The notes beneath the pieces are model-generated. The model worked only from the letters and a program-made list of their open reading frames with translations. It did no database searches and was not told the origin of the DNA. Of a stretch of 64,000 nt of DNA, positions 34,622 to 42,517 are shown piece by piece. How positions within the stretch are numbered: the first letter of the stretch is position 1; every line of letters begins with the position of its first letter. The position numbers and the translations under genes are program-made. The DNA is from Prevotella melaninogenica. Lineage in GTDB: Bacteria; Bacteroidota; Bacteroidia; Bacteroidales; Bacteroidaceae. The stretch covers positions 1,058,501-1,122,500 of the forward strand of contig NZ_CP072360.1 of NCBI RefSeq assembly GCF_018128065.1, read 5' to 3'.

Positions 34622-35983
34622 ATGGAAAGAAACCGTGTTTTACTTTGTCTCGCTCACATGAGTGGTAACGAGATGAGATACATCCAAGAGGCGTTTGATA
34701 CCAATTGGGTGGTGCCATTGGGTCCAAATGTCAATGGTTTTGAAGATGATTTGAGACGTTTTTCAGTCTCTGTAAGTCCTTCAGGTGAAAGAAGAAGCTT
34801 CCTTGAAAAAGAGGAATATCCACAGACAATTATGGCGCATGAGGATAATCCTGATAACTTGTGGAAGGAGTCTTTGCCAGGATTGGAGGATAAGCGTATT
34901 GTAGCACTCTGTTCTGGTACTTCTGCTGTACATCTCTCTTTGGTTGCATTGGGCGTAAAGGCAGGTGATGAGGTTATCTGTCAGAGTTTCACTTTCTGTG
35001 CCAGTTCACATCCAGTAACTTACCTTGGTGCAACTCCAGTGTTTGTTGACTCAGAAAAGGAAACATGGAATCTTGACCCTGTGTTGTTAGAGGAAGCAAT
35101 TAAAGATAGAATTGCTAAGACGGGAAAGAAGCCAAAAGCAATTATTGTCGTTTATCTCTATGGTATGCCTGCAAAGATAAAGGAGATACTTGCTGTTGCA
35201 GATAAGTATGATATACCAGTTGTTGAGGATGCTGCAGAGGGATTAGGGTCACGATATGAGGGACAGGTATGTGGTACCTTTGGTGAGTATGGTGTTCTGT
35301 CATTTAATGGAAACAAGATGATTACCACATCAGGTGGTGGTGCACTTGTTTGTCCTAATGAAGAAGCTCGTAATAATGTGATGTTCTATGCAACACAGGC
35401 TCGTGAGGGTTATCCATACTATCAGCACGAGAAGATTGGATATAACTATCGTATGAGTAATGTCTGTGCAGGTATCGGCCGTGGTCAGATGACAGTTCTT
35501 GATGAGCATATTGCCCATCACCGTCATATTGCTCATTTGTATGAAGAGGCTTTCAGTAAGATAGATGGTATTACCTTCCACGCAAACCCTTCACCAGAGT
35601 TCGATTCAAACTTCTGGTTGAACACAATGGTTCTTGATCCTTCTGTTAAGGTTAAAGGTCAGGAGAATGCATATAAGACAACGGTACAGGGAGCGGTTGG
35701 TGGTGCAGCTGGTGTTATACATTCAGTAGATAATGCACATACTGATTGCGAACCTAATGCTAATGTTGAGGCTATGCGTGTTTTCCTTGATAAAGCTAAT
35801 ATCGAGAGTCGCCCTCTTTGGAAGCCAATGCACAAGCAGCCTTGTTATAAAGATTGTCCAGCATATGTAAATGGTGTGAGCGAAAATCTTTTCAAAGTAG
35901 GTATGTGTTTACCAAGTGGACCATTAGTAACAGATGATGATGTAAAGTATATTGTTGAGAAAATAAAAGAAGCTATGGTTTAA
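34622..35983 (+). CDS. DegT/DnrJ/EryC1/StrS aminotransferase, long form (PglE-like)
   Basis: A 453-residue PLP sugar aminotransferase that probably makes the amino sugar used by the adjacent PglC-like enzyme. It has the start HMSGNEMRYIQEAFDTNWVV, Asp203 in VVEDAAEGLG and the Schiff-base Lys232 in SFNGNKMITTSGGG. Two insertions make it longer than typical members: about residues 46-92 between the first helix and the cofactor site, and about 345-385 in the C-terminal domain. Enzymes of this long type pair with the sugar transferase in many Bacteroidota glycan loci. The UDP-4-keto-HexNAc substrate is inferred. Confidence 0.85.
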   Translation: MERNRVLLCLAHMSGNEMRYIQEAFDTNWVVPLGPNVNGFEDDLRRFSVSVSPSGERRSFLEKEEYPQTIMAHEDNPDNLWKESLPGLEDKRIVALCSGTSAVHLSLVALGVKAGDEVICQSFTFCASSHPVTYLGATPVFVDSEKETWNLDPVLLEEAIKDRIAKTGKKPKAIIVVYLYGMPAKIKEILAVADKYDIPVVEDAAEGLGSRYEGQVCGTFGEYGVLSFNGNKMITTSGGGALVCPNEEARNNVMFYATQAREGYPYYQHEKIGYNYRMSNVCAGIGRGQMTVLDEHIAHHRHIAHLYEEAFSKIDGITFHANPSPEFDSNFWLNTMVLDPSVKVKGQENAYKTTVQGAVGGAAGVIHSVDNAHTDCEPNANVEAMRVFLDKANIESRPLWKPMHKQPCYKDCPAYVNGVSENLFKVGMCLPSGPLVTDDDVKYIVEKIKEAMV

Positions 35984-36288
35984 GTCTCATGTTTTTTTCT
36001 CCCATATTAAGGGCTGACGTCGTAGATCTTAATGTCTTCGGTGCCAGCCCTTGCTGTGTTTCTTCATATATTAGATTATAGTAATATCTTATTAACTCCG
36101 CTTTCTTATCCTCTACATAAAAGCCGTTGGATTATTAAATGAATAAATAAAAATCCCAATTTTTATTAGGTTTGTATGTTAAGTGGATAAAATGTAAGAG
36201 TTTTTGCCGTTTTTGATATGTACGTGTCGCAAAAGTACGAAAAAAAACTCAACGAACGAAGAAAAGAATAGAAATTTAGTACTTATTT
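35984..36288. other. Gene-free stretch between convergent genes
   Basis: A stem-loop with arms AAGGGCTG (36009-36016) and CAGCCCTT (36045-36052) follows the aminotransferase stop by 25 bases; it may end the polysaccharide transcript, but there is no strong T run. The remainder is AT-rich with no gene or clear repeat. Confidence 0.45.
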
Positions 36289-37062
36289 TCAAGTTTTATT
36301 TTCTCTTTTTTTGATAATATCTTTTACATTATCTGGCGTTGTAGATGGTAATAACATCGTAGAAATCAACGATTTGATAATTGTCGATATGTTTTTTAAT
36401 TGCGTCGTTTCATTGTCTTTGTTGGTCGTTTTTTTAGATGTATTTAATAAGGAATCTTTAGGCAATGTAGCCTTATAATTCGCCCAACACGCAGCAGCCA
36501 TACGTTTTATCTGTGCAAGTCGTCCCTGCACATCTTCTTCCTGCTTATATTGAGTATAAATCTTTTCAGCATTCATATATTGATCGTATGCTGGTTTCCA
36601 TGATTGTAGAAACATATTGCATAGGCCTAACCGATAATAGACATCGCCTTTCTCACGTTCATAACATACGGTTAATGTTTTCTCATAGTAGGGGATGGCT
36701 TCCTTATACTTCTTTAGATAAAAGTTGCTTTCAGCCGTAGTATAATAGTAGACTGAGCGTTCATGGGGAGCGAACAATTCCAATTTGGGCATGACACTTT
36801 CCAAATATTTAGCTGCTGCTTCATAATCCCAATCGTGGTAATAGCATAAGCCAATATAAGCCTTGAAACGTTCGTTAAGCTTATATTCTTTATCTAATCG
36901 CTGAAAGATAAGCAGAGCTTCATGATACTTTGCTGAAGTAAAGTATTCCAGTGCTTTTCCCAATTCTTCAGCATCCTTACTCTTCTGTGCAGATGCAGGG
37001 ATAGAAGTCGTTAGGAATAGCAGAAGCGTTATGATTAATTTTCCTGTTATTCTTACAGCCAT
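36289..37062 (-). CDS. Tetratricopeptide repeat protein with signal peptide
   Basis: A 257-residue exported protein. A signal peptide (LIITLLLFLTTSIPASAQ) is followed by at least four TPR units from about residue 30 to 200, for example LEYFTSAKYHEALLIFQRL, GLCYYHDWDYEAAAKYLESV, ESNFYLKKYKEAIPYYEKTL and GLCNMFLQSWKPAYDQYMNA. The C-terminal 50 residues are low-complexity and rich in Lys, Asn and Thr. Its start overlaps the end of the HPPK-like gene by 10 bases. It likely acts as a periplasmic scaffold; partner unknown. Confidence 0.8.
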   Translation of the reverse strand: MAVRITGKLIITLLLFLTTSIPASAQKSKDAEELGKALEYFTSAKYHEALLIFQRLDKEYKLNERFKAYIGLCYYHDWDYEAAAKYLESVMPKLELFAPHERSVYYYTTAESNFYLKKYKEAIPYYEKTLTVCYEREKGDVYYRLGLCNMFLQSWKPAYDQYMNAEKIYTQYKQEEDVQGRLAQIKRMAAACWANYKATLPKDSLLNTSKKTTNKDNETTQLKNISTIIKSLISTMLLPSTTPDNVKDIIKKRENKT

Positions 37063-37379
37063 ATTATCTCCTTTACAATCTCCTCGCCATATTGTGCAAG
37101 GTCAATATCAATCAGAACCTTTCCTTTTTGGTGATTTTCGTGTGAGTCACCCATAGTCTTTTCAATCTCTTTCAGGCATTGTTTTACTTGATTGAGTGTC
37201 CATTCAGTTTCAAAAGTTCCTATACAATTCAAGAATTTGTCAGACTCTATTCCAATTGCTTCAGTCCATTGGGGCTTAGAGAATTTGACACCCTCGAAAC
37301 ATTGTTTTAAGAGTGTCTGTGCTTTGGAAATATTCTCTTCTTGATTAATATTTGAACCAAGTGCGATAATTATCTTCAT
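37053..37379 (-). CDS. Short HPPK-like protein (folate pyrophosphokinase family)
   Basis: A 108-residue relative of 2-amino-4-hydroxy-6-hydroxymethyldihydropteridine pyrophosphokinase. It has the start IIIALGSNINQEENISKAQTLL and the metal-site region KVLIDIDLAQYGEEIV, but ends about 40-50 residues earlier than standard FolK and lacks the HPRM-type C-terminal segment. The conserved aspartates of DIDL are present. It overlaps the TPR gene. A -7 element TAACTTTG (complement at 37385-37392) lies only 5 bases before the ATG, so the message may be nearly leaderless. It may be a reduced FolK or a paralogue with a changed role. Confidence 0.65.
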   Translation of the reverse strand: MKIIIALGSNINQEENISKAQTLLKQCFEGVKFSKPQWTEAIGIESDKFLNCIGTFETEWTLNQVKQCLKEIEKTMGDSHENHQKGKVLIDIDLAQYGEEIVKEIIWL

Positions 37380-37434
37380 AAATACAAAGTTACGTATAAG
37401 TTTTGAAATCTTTGTGAGATTTAAGATAATTCAC

Positions 37435-37465
37435 TTTGTATTATATAATAAAACATGTAATTTTG
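37435..37465 (+). promoter_or_regulatory. Bacteroidota-type promoter for the glucosaminidase gene
   Basis: TTTG at 37435-37438, a 19-base spacer and TAATTTTG at 37458-37465, followed by the start codon at 37493. It lies back to back with the -7 element of the minus-strand HPPK-like gene. Confidence 0.75.
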
Positions 37466-37492
37466 CCGTTATATAATCTAAAAGAACTTTTT

Positions 37493-38446
37493 ATGAAGCG
37501 ATATATCTTCCTTATTCTCTCATTCCTCTCTATATTACCTGGCGTTGTAGCTGGACAAGCAAGGTGGAATCAAGTTTATCAAGCTTATATTGATCAGTAT
37601 AAAGACATGGCTATTGAGGGTATGCTGAAGTATGGTGTACCAGCAAGTATCACGCTTGCACAAGGTCTGCTTGAGAGTGGAGCTGGGCGTGGTAGACTTG
37701 TACTCCTTGGTAATAACCACTTTGGCATTAAATGTCATGGTTGGCTGGGTCGTACGATTTCGCATGATGATGATGCAAAAGGAGAATGTTTCCGTGCGTA
37801 TGATAGTGCGTTAGAAAGTTTCGAAGATCATTGTAAGTTCCTCCGTGATCGTCCACGTTATAGAAGTTTGTTTAGTTTGGATAGAACAGATTATCGTGGT
37901 TGGGCATACGGATTGAAGCGAGCTGGCTATGCTACGAATCCTGTTTATGCACAGAGTCTGATAAATATCATAGAGCTTTATAAGCTTTACGAATATGATA
38001 ATGCGAATCATTATGATCGCTTCATGGCTCATCACAGTGGTGAAAATACTACCATACGAGGTGTTGAAAATGAACGTTCAAACCCTGTTCAGGTTTTAGG
38101 ACCTCATTCTATAAATAAATATAATGAAAATTACTATATCATTGTAAGACAGGGAGATTCGTTTAAGTCTTTAAGTAAAGAATTAGAGATTGGTGTGGGT
38201 AAATTGGCAAAGTACAATGAGCGTGATAAGCATGACCGTCTTATTCCGGGTGAGTATATCTGGTTGAAGAAGAAACAGAAGAAAGCACCGAAGGAGTTTA
38301 AGAAACGCCCATATTACGTAGGCAAGTCTGAGAGCTTATACGATATTGCACAACGATATGGTATCCGTTTGAAGAGTCTCGTAAAAAAGAATAAAACGAT
38401 TGCTGAGCGTGGCTTGAGAATTGGGGATCAAGTGACATTATATTAA
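37493..38446 (+). CDS. Glucosaminidase (FlgJ-type) with LysM domains
   Basis: A secreted peptidoglycan hydrolase of 317 residues. The signal peptide is MKRYIFLILSFLSILPGVVA; the upstream in-frame ATG at 37436 overlaps the promoter and is not used. The glucosaminidase domain covers about residues 25-165, with the catalytic Glu in ITLAQGLLESGAGRG and NNHFGIKCH. Two LysM-like segments follow: YYIIVRQGDSFKSLSKELEIGVGKL (about 210-250) and PYYVGKSESLYDIAQRYGIRLKSL (about 275-315). A strong terminator sits 60 bases after the stop. Confidence 0.9.
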   Translation: MKRYIFLILSFLSILPGVVAGQARWNQVYQAYIDQYKDMAIEGMLKYGVPASITLAQGLLESGAGRGRLVLLGNNHFGIKCHGWLGRTISHDDDAKGECFRAYDSALESFEDHCKFLRDRPRYRSLFSLDRTDYRGWAYGLKRAGYATNPVYAQSLINIIELYKLYEYDNANHYDRFMAHHSGENTTIRGVENERSNPVQVLGPHSINKYNENYYIIVRQGDSFKSLSKELEIGVGKLAKYNERDKHDRLIPGEYIWLKKKQKKAPKEFKKRPYYVGKSESLYDIAQRYGIRLKSLVKKNKTIAERGLRIGDQVTLY

Positions 38447-38507
38447 ATGCAGAATGTGTTTCTGATGGTCTATTAGGCTTAAAACAATTTTTAAAACACT
38501 TACAAAA

Positions 38508-38551
38508 CGCCCTTGCGTATCTATTCTTAGATAAGCAAGGGCGCTTTTTTT
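38508..38551 (+). terminator. Strong intrinsic terminator
   Basis: A 9-base GC-rich stem CGCCCTTGC (38508-38516) / GCAAGGGCG (38535-38543), with extra pairing TATCT/AGATA in the loop, followed by seven T (38545-38551). It ends the glucosaminidase transcript. Confidence 0.88.
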
Positions 38552-38654
38552 GTTGCGAATTATCTTTACATTATCTTTAATTTTCTTTGCCTAAGAAAGA
38601 AGGAAATATGCGTTTCTAACGATGCTTGTAACTTGTTGCTTATAAGGTGGTTAC

Positions 38655-38764
38655 AACGCTGTATGATAAAAGGTGCTTAGTTAGCCTTCAAAAGGGCGTT
38701 AGTTAGCCTTCAAAAGGGCATCTTTTAGAAGCTAACTGGGCGTCTTTTTGAAGCCAATTAAGCG
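38655..38764. repeat. 22-bp-period dyad array D
   Basis: Five consecutive 22-base units. Two are nearly identical and contain TTAGTTAGCCTTCAAAAGG; the next two are inverted relatives (CTTTTAGAAGCTAACTGGG, CTTTTTGAAGCCAATTAAG), and the first is degenerate. A module with TTGTAAC, CTTATAAGG and GTTACAA flanks it on the left (38626-38654). The reverse complement of the element at 55259-55410 matches it along its length but has one unit fewer. Confidence 0.85.
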
Positions 38765-39019
38765 TGAAATGATTTTCGTTGTTTGAATATTCTTTACAAA
38801 GCGTCGTCACCATTACTTGCTTTTTCAGAGGTAGGTACCTTCGTGACATCTAAGCTTTGTACACTCCGCAATCATCATGTTGTCTGTATCATAGTCAATA
38901 AAATTGTCTGCCTTTCTAACTCGGTGTAGCCTACTACACTTTTGTTACAAAGACAGACAATTAACTTGATAAGTAAAATATGTTCAATCTCAAATAATAG
39001 ATTGATACGTATAAACTAA

Positions 39020-40276
39020 TTAGAAATCAGTCAGACAAGTATCCAAAGCTTTGGTGATAGCCTCTTTATCAAGGTCTTGACCAATGAATACTAATTTCTG
39101 CATTCTGTCACCGTATGGCTCCTCCCAATCCTTCTTAAGTTTAGGATTATTCTCAAGGAACTCACGTAATTGGAATTGTGGCATAGTTGCATACCACTGA
39201 CCAGCATTGCGAAGGCTTACTTGCTTACCAGCCTGTTCAAAGACATAACAGATATCCTTCTCGTTAGCGAAGTAGCATAGTCCCTTACAACGGATAATCT
39301 GCTTTGGCCACTGACGTGCAACGAAGTCATCAAAGAAGTTAATGTCGAATGGACGACGTGCATAGTAGACAAAGGTTTGGATGTTGTATTCCAAAGCCTC
39401 ACCGCTCTCTTCGTTCTCCAAGCCATGATGATGGTGGTGGTGATGGTGGTGATGCTCATGATGGTCGTCGTCGTGGTCGTCATGGTCGTGATGATGGTCA
39501 TGTTCATCATGTTCATCATGTTCATGTTCTTCCTCTTCATCCTCGTGACCTTCAATTTCGGCAATCCATGAAGCGGAGGTCGCAACCTTGTCGAAATTGA
39601 AGTCGCCAGTGTTGATAATCTTGTCTAAATCAACATCGCCATAATTACATTCGATAATCTCAGCCTTTGGTTGAAGTGAACGGATAATCTCCTTCACCAA
39701 TCCTAACTCTTCCTTGTTGACATCATCAACCTTGTTTAGAAGGATTATATTGCAGAACTCAATTTGCTGGATAAGCAAGTTCTCAATGTCATCTTCTTGC
39801 AAATCCTTCTTCAGAAGGTCGTTACCAGCTGAGAATTCGTCACACATACGACGTGCATCAACAACAGTTACGATAGCGTCGAGTACAGCCTTACCATTCT
39901 TTGCAAAGTCTGGATACATCTGTGGATAAGCACAGATAGTTTGTGCGATTGGAGCTGGCTCGCAGATGCCGCTCGCCTCTATGACGATATAGTCAAAATT
40001 CTTCTGTGAGACGATTTCATTCAGTTGCTGCACTAAGTCCATCTTTAACGTGCAGCAGATACAACCATTCTGAAGAGCAACGAGCGAATCGTCCTTTTGA
40101 TCAACAACACCGCCTGCCTCAATGAGGTCGGCATCAATGTTTACTTCGCCAATATCGTTGACGATAACGGCAAACTTAATACCTTTTTTGTTGGCAAGAA
40201 TCTTGTTTACTAAAGTAGTCTTACCACTGCCTAAATAACCCGTAAGCAGGAGGACAGGAGTCTCTTTTATTTCCAT
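39020..40276 (-). CDS. CobW/COG0523 family GTPase with His-rich metal-binding region
   Basis: A G3E-type P-loop GTPase of 418 residues thought to deliver metal, mainly zinc, to client proteins. Walker A is GYLGSGKT (13-20), the metal-thiol motif GCICC is at 71-75, NKVD at 181-184, and residues 244-284 form a dense His/Asp/Glu stretch ending in ten His. The C-terminal CobW_C domain is complete. The His-rich codons make misleading open frames on the other strand. A -7-like TAACTTTG (complement at 40311-40318) and an 8-base inverted repeat (40354-40361/40370-40377) lie upstream and may provide metal control. Confidence 0.9.
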   Translation of the reverse strand: MEIKETPVLLLTGYLGSGKTTLVNKILANKKGIKFAVIVNDIGEVNIDADLIEAGGVVDQKDDSLVALQNGCICCTLKMDLVQQLNEIVSQKNFDYIVIEASGICEPAPIAQTICAYPQMYPDFAKNGKAVLDAIVTVVDARRMCDEFSAGNDLLKKDLQEDDIENLLIQQIEFCNIILLNKVDDVNKEELGLVKEIIRSLQPKAEIIECNYGDVDLDKIINTGDFNFDKVATSASWIAEIEGHEDEEEEHEHDEHDEHDHHHDHDDHDDDHHEHHHHHHHHHHGLENEESGEALEYNIQTFVYYARRPFDINFFDDFVARQWPKQIIRCKGLCYFANEKDICYVFEQAGKQVSLRNAGQWYATMPQFQLREFLENNPKLKKDWEEPYGDRMQKLVFIGQDLDKEAITKALDTCLTDF

Positions 40277-40353
40277 TTTATATTTCTTTTGTTTTATATT
40301 TCTAAGACTACAAAGTTACAAAAAAAAATGCCAAGTGTACTGTTTCCGAAAGT

Positions 40354-40377
40354 GAAATGTTTTCTAAATAACATTTC
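40354..40377. promoter_or_regulatory. Inverted repeat, possible operator upstream of the CobW-like gene
   Basis: GAAATGTT and AACATTTC form a perfect 8-base inverted repeat with an 8-base spacer, about 36 bases upstream of the -7-like element. The spacing suits a dimeric regulator such as a Fur/Zur protein, but no known Bacteroidota consensus was matched. Confidence 0.35.
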
Positions 40378-40476
40378 TCGTCTCTTTCATACTAAAAGAA
40401 TGTTTATGACTTCCTATCATAGTCGCTCTTAAGGAAATGAGGTTTTTGCATGTTAATAAAAGGATGGAGCATTGCT

Positions 40477-40878
40477 TTATCCAATAGCAATGAGTTCAAT
40501 CTCAAAAATCAATGTGGAAAAAGCAGGAATGTCACCATCACGCTTTGTGCCATAGCCCTCTTGATACGGAATATATACACGCCAATAATCGCCTTTATGC
40601 ATTGCACAGAGTGCTGTTTGAAATCCCGGAATCAATTCGTTCACACGGAAAGCTTCAGGGATACCCCGTTGCCAACTATCGTCGAACACCTTACCCGTTA
40701 TAAGGCTACCACAATAATGGCAAGTGACAATGGAGCGTGCTGTCACCTTACCTTCACCGCTTCCTTCCTTGATGATCTCGTAAAGCACACCATTTGGAAG
40801 TGACTTCACTCCTTCTTTTTGGCTCAGTTCTATGAGGTATTCCTTGTTCTTTAATTTATATTCTTGTTTCTTTCCCAT
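40477..40878 (-). CDS. FKBP-type peptidyl-prolyl cis-trans isomerase
   Basis: A 133-residue cytoplasmic FKBP-type isomerase without a signal peptide. The FKBP fold motifs are present: VTCHYCGSLITGKVFDDSW, FRVNELIPGFQTALCAMHKGDYWRVYIP, GYGTKRDGDIPAFSTLIFEIELI. An N-terminal segment (KNKEYLIELSQKEGVKSLPNGVLYEII) matches the short lead-in common in this phylum. Upstream on the minus strand lies TACTTTTG (complement at 40914-40921) and then two tandem TTGTACACG copies within the predicted leader. Confidence 0.9.
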   Translation of the reverse strand: MGKKQEYKLKNKEYLIELSQKEGVKSLPNGVLYEIIKEGSGEGKVTARSIVTCHYCGSLITGKVFDDSWQRGIPEAFRVNELIPGFQTALCAMHKGDYWRVYIPYQEGYGTKRDGDIPAFSTLIFEIELIAIG

Positions 40879-40895
40879 ATGGTTTAATTATCTAC

Positions 40896-40913
40896 TTGTA
40901 CACGTTGTACACG
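40896..40913. repeat. Tandem 9-base direct repeat in the FKBP leader
   Basis: TTGTACACG occurs twice in a row (40896-40904, 40905-40913). Each holds the palindrome TGTACA. It sits directly after the -7 element of the FKBP gene and could be an operator overlapping the transcription start. Confidence 0.4.
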
Positions 40914-40931
40914 CAAAAGTAGTGAATATCT

Positions 40932-40962
40932 TTTGATTTTACGATTATTTCAATTACTTTTG
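40932..40962 (+). promoter_or_regulatory. Bacteroidota-type promoter for the small-protein/MATE operon
   Basis: TTTG at 40932-40935, a 19-base spacer and TACTTTTG at 40955-40962. The first start codon downstream is at 41004. It is divergent from the FKBP gene. Confidence 0.72.
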
Positions 40963-41003
40963 TTTCGGCATAGTATTTGTTCTATAGCTTATAAACGTAA
41001 GAT

Positions 41004-41144
41004 ATGAATTTTGATAAAATAGAGAATGATGCACGTCGGGCAGAACTGATCCGCGTGTTGGGGCATTCAATAGAGCGATTGTCATTGGCTGAGTTAGAGG
41101 CATTGTATTACGACCTTGTAGCTAAGGATTACATCCGAGAGTAG
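41004..41144 (+). CDS. Small conserved-looking protein of 46 residues
   Basis: A short open frame right after a consensus promoter: MNFDKIENDARRAELIRVLG then HSIERLSLAELEALYYDLVA and KDYIRE. It is highly charged, with two likely amphipathic helices and no membrane segment. Its stop is 4 bases before the MATE start, so the two genes are co-transcribed and probably coupled. Codon use fits the flanking genes. I do not recognise a family; a DNA- or protein-binding small helical protein is possible. Confidence 0.65.
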   Translation: MNFDKIENDARRAELIRVLGHSIERLSLAELEALYYDLVAKDYIRE

Positions 41145-41148
41145 TAAG

Positions 41149-42501
41149 ATGCAGTTGATGGATAACTGGAACAAGGAGATTCTTCGCCTTGCCATCCCTT
41201 CTATTATAAGTAATGTGACGGTTCCACTGTTGGGTCTTGTCGACTTAGCAGTAGTGGGTCATATCGGTAATGAAACCTATATCAGTGCGATAGCAGTTGG
41301 TTCAATGATATTTAACGTCATCTACTGGCTGTTAGGATTCCTACGTATGGGCACGAGTGGTATGACTTCACAGGCGTATGGTAGACAAGATGCGCAGGAG
41401 TGTTTGAATATTCTTATACGCACGCTGATGATAGGGGTGGGTGTGGGAATTGTCTTTGTTATAGCACAGCGTGGGATAGAGTGGAGGATGCTCCGCTTAA
41501 TGAATACACCGAAAGTCTCCTGGCATTATGTAGCCATCTATTTTAGGATTGTTATTTGGGGTGCTCCTGCTATGTTAGGACTCTATGGGTTGACGGGATG
41601 GTTTATTGGGATGCAGGATACGCGTACACCGATGATGGTGGCAGTACTACAAAATGTCGTTAATATCGTTGCCTCCCTGTTCTTCGTATTCGTCCTTGGT
41701 TGGCAGATTAGTGGTGTTGCTGCAGGTACAGTTATAGCTCAGTGGGCAGGGTTTGTAGTATCTTTATATGCTGCAAACAAGCGAATAAAATCTGGAAAAG
41801 AAGAAGGGTTGAATTCAGATATAAGTAATAGTGAGTTCCTACGGTCAACTTTTCGTCGTGTCTTGGCAATGCAAGGGGAGTGGAGTGAGTTCTTTCGTGT
41901 GAATAAAGACATCTTCCTGCGAACACTTTGTTTGGTGGCAGTAAACTTCTTCTTTACTTCAGCTGGTGGGAAGCAAGGTGCAATGATGTTGGCAGTCAAT
42001 ACATTACTGATGACATTGTTTACGCTATTCTCATATATGATGGATGGCTTTGCATACGCAGGCGAGGCTTTAAGTGGCAAATATTATGGTGCTGGGGATA
42101 AGATAGGACTACATATAACGGTTCATCGGTTGTTTGGCTTTGGCTTCGTAATGGTGCTAATGTTTACGACTGTTTATGTTTTTGGGGGTGTTGATTTTCT
42201 GCGTCTTCTCACAAGCGATACAGCTGTTGTGGCAGCAGCACAACCTTATCTCCTCTGGGCATACCTTATTCCACTGGCAGGAATGGCAGCTTTTGTGTTA
42301 GATGGGGTCTTTATTGGACTGACAGAAACCAAAGGAATGTTATTTTCAACAGCGATGGCAATGGTAACATTCTTTGCGGTTTATTATCTGTTCTGTGGTG
42401 ATTATGGCAATAACGCCTTATGGATAGCGTTCTTATCGTTTCTCGGTATGAGAGGTGTTGCGTCTATTCTGTGGGCACGTCGCTATTTAGTAATTTTTTA
42501 A
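41149..42501 (+). CDS. MATE family efflux transporter
   Basis: A 450-residue inner-membrane multidrug exporter with about 12 hydrophobic segments. Typical MATE regions are AIPSIISNVTVPLLGLVDLAVVGHIG, RMGTSGMTSQAYGRQDAQE and, in the second half, MMDGFAYAGEALSGKYYGAGD. It likely extrudes cationic compounds with Na+ or H+. A second ATG at 41158 (MDNWNKEIL) is an equally good start. It follows the 46-residue gene at 4 bases and precedes the phosphoesterase by 16. Confidence 0.9.
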   Translation: MQLMDNWNKEILRLAIPSIISNVTVPLLGLVDLAVVGHIGNETYISAIAVGSMIFNVIYWLLGFLRMGTSGMTSQAYGRQDAQECLNILIRTLMIGVGVGIVFVIAQRGIEWRMLRLMNTPKVSWHYVAIYFRIVIWGAPAMLGLYGLTGWFIGMQDTRTPMMVAVLQNVVNIVASLFFVFVLGWQISGVAAGTVIAQWAGFVVSLYAANKRIKSGKEEGLNSDISNSEFLRSTFRRVLAMQGEWSEFFRVNKDIFLRTLCLVAVNFFFTSAGGKQGAMMLAVNTLLMTLFTLFSYMMDGFAYAGEALSGKYYGAGDKIGLHITVHRLFGFGFVMVLMFTTVYVFGGVDFLRLLTSDTAVVAAAQPYLLWAYLIPLAGMAAFVLDGVFIGLTETKGMLFSTAMAMVTFFAVYYLFCGDYGNNALWIAFLSFLGMRGVASILWARRYLVIF

Positions 42502-42517
42502 TGAAAACGATTGTAAG

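Larger units (their letters stand above)
38447..39019. other. Gene-free stretch between convergent genes
   Basis: It contains the terminator at 38508-38551, the 22-bp-period element D (about 38626-38766), and further on an inverted repeat AATTGTCTG (38902-38910) / CAGACAATT (38954-38962) enclosing a hairpin GTGTAG-CTACAC, which may terminate the minus-strand CobW-like gene. No gene seen. Confidence 0.6.

Noticed and set aside
8078..35983. Recent mobile-element origin of the glycan locus
   Set aside because: The locus is AT-rich and variable in type, which suggests transfer, but no integrase, transposase, tRNA site or direct-repeat border was found.
39217..39600. Open frames rich in Met/Thr or Val/Met over the CobW-like gene
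   Set aside because: They are other frames of the His/Asp codon run of the CobW-like gene.
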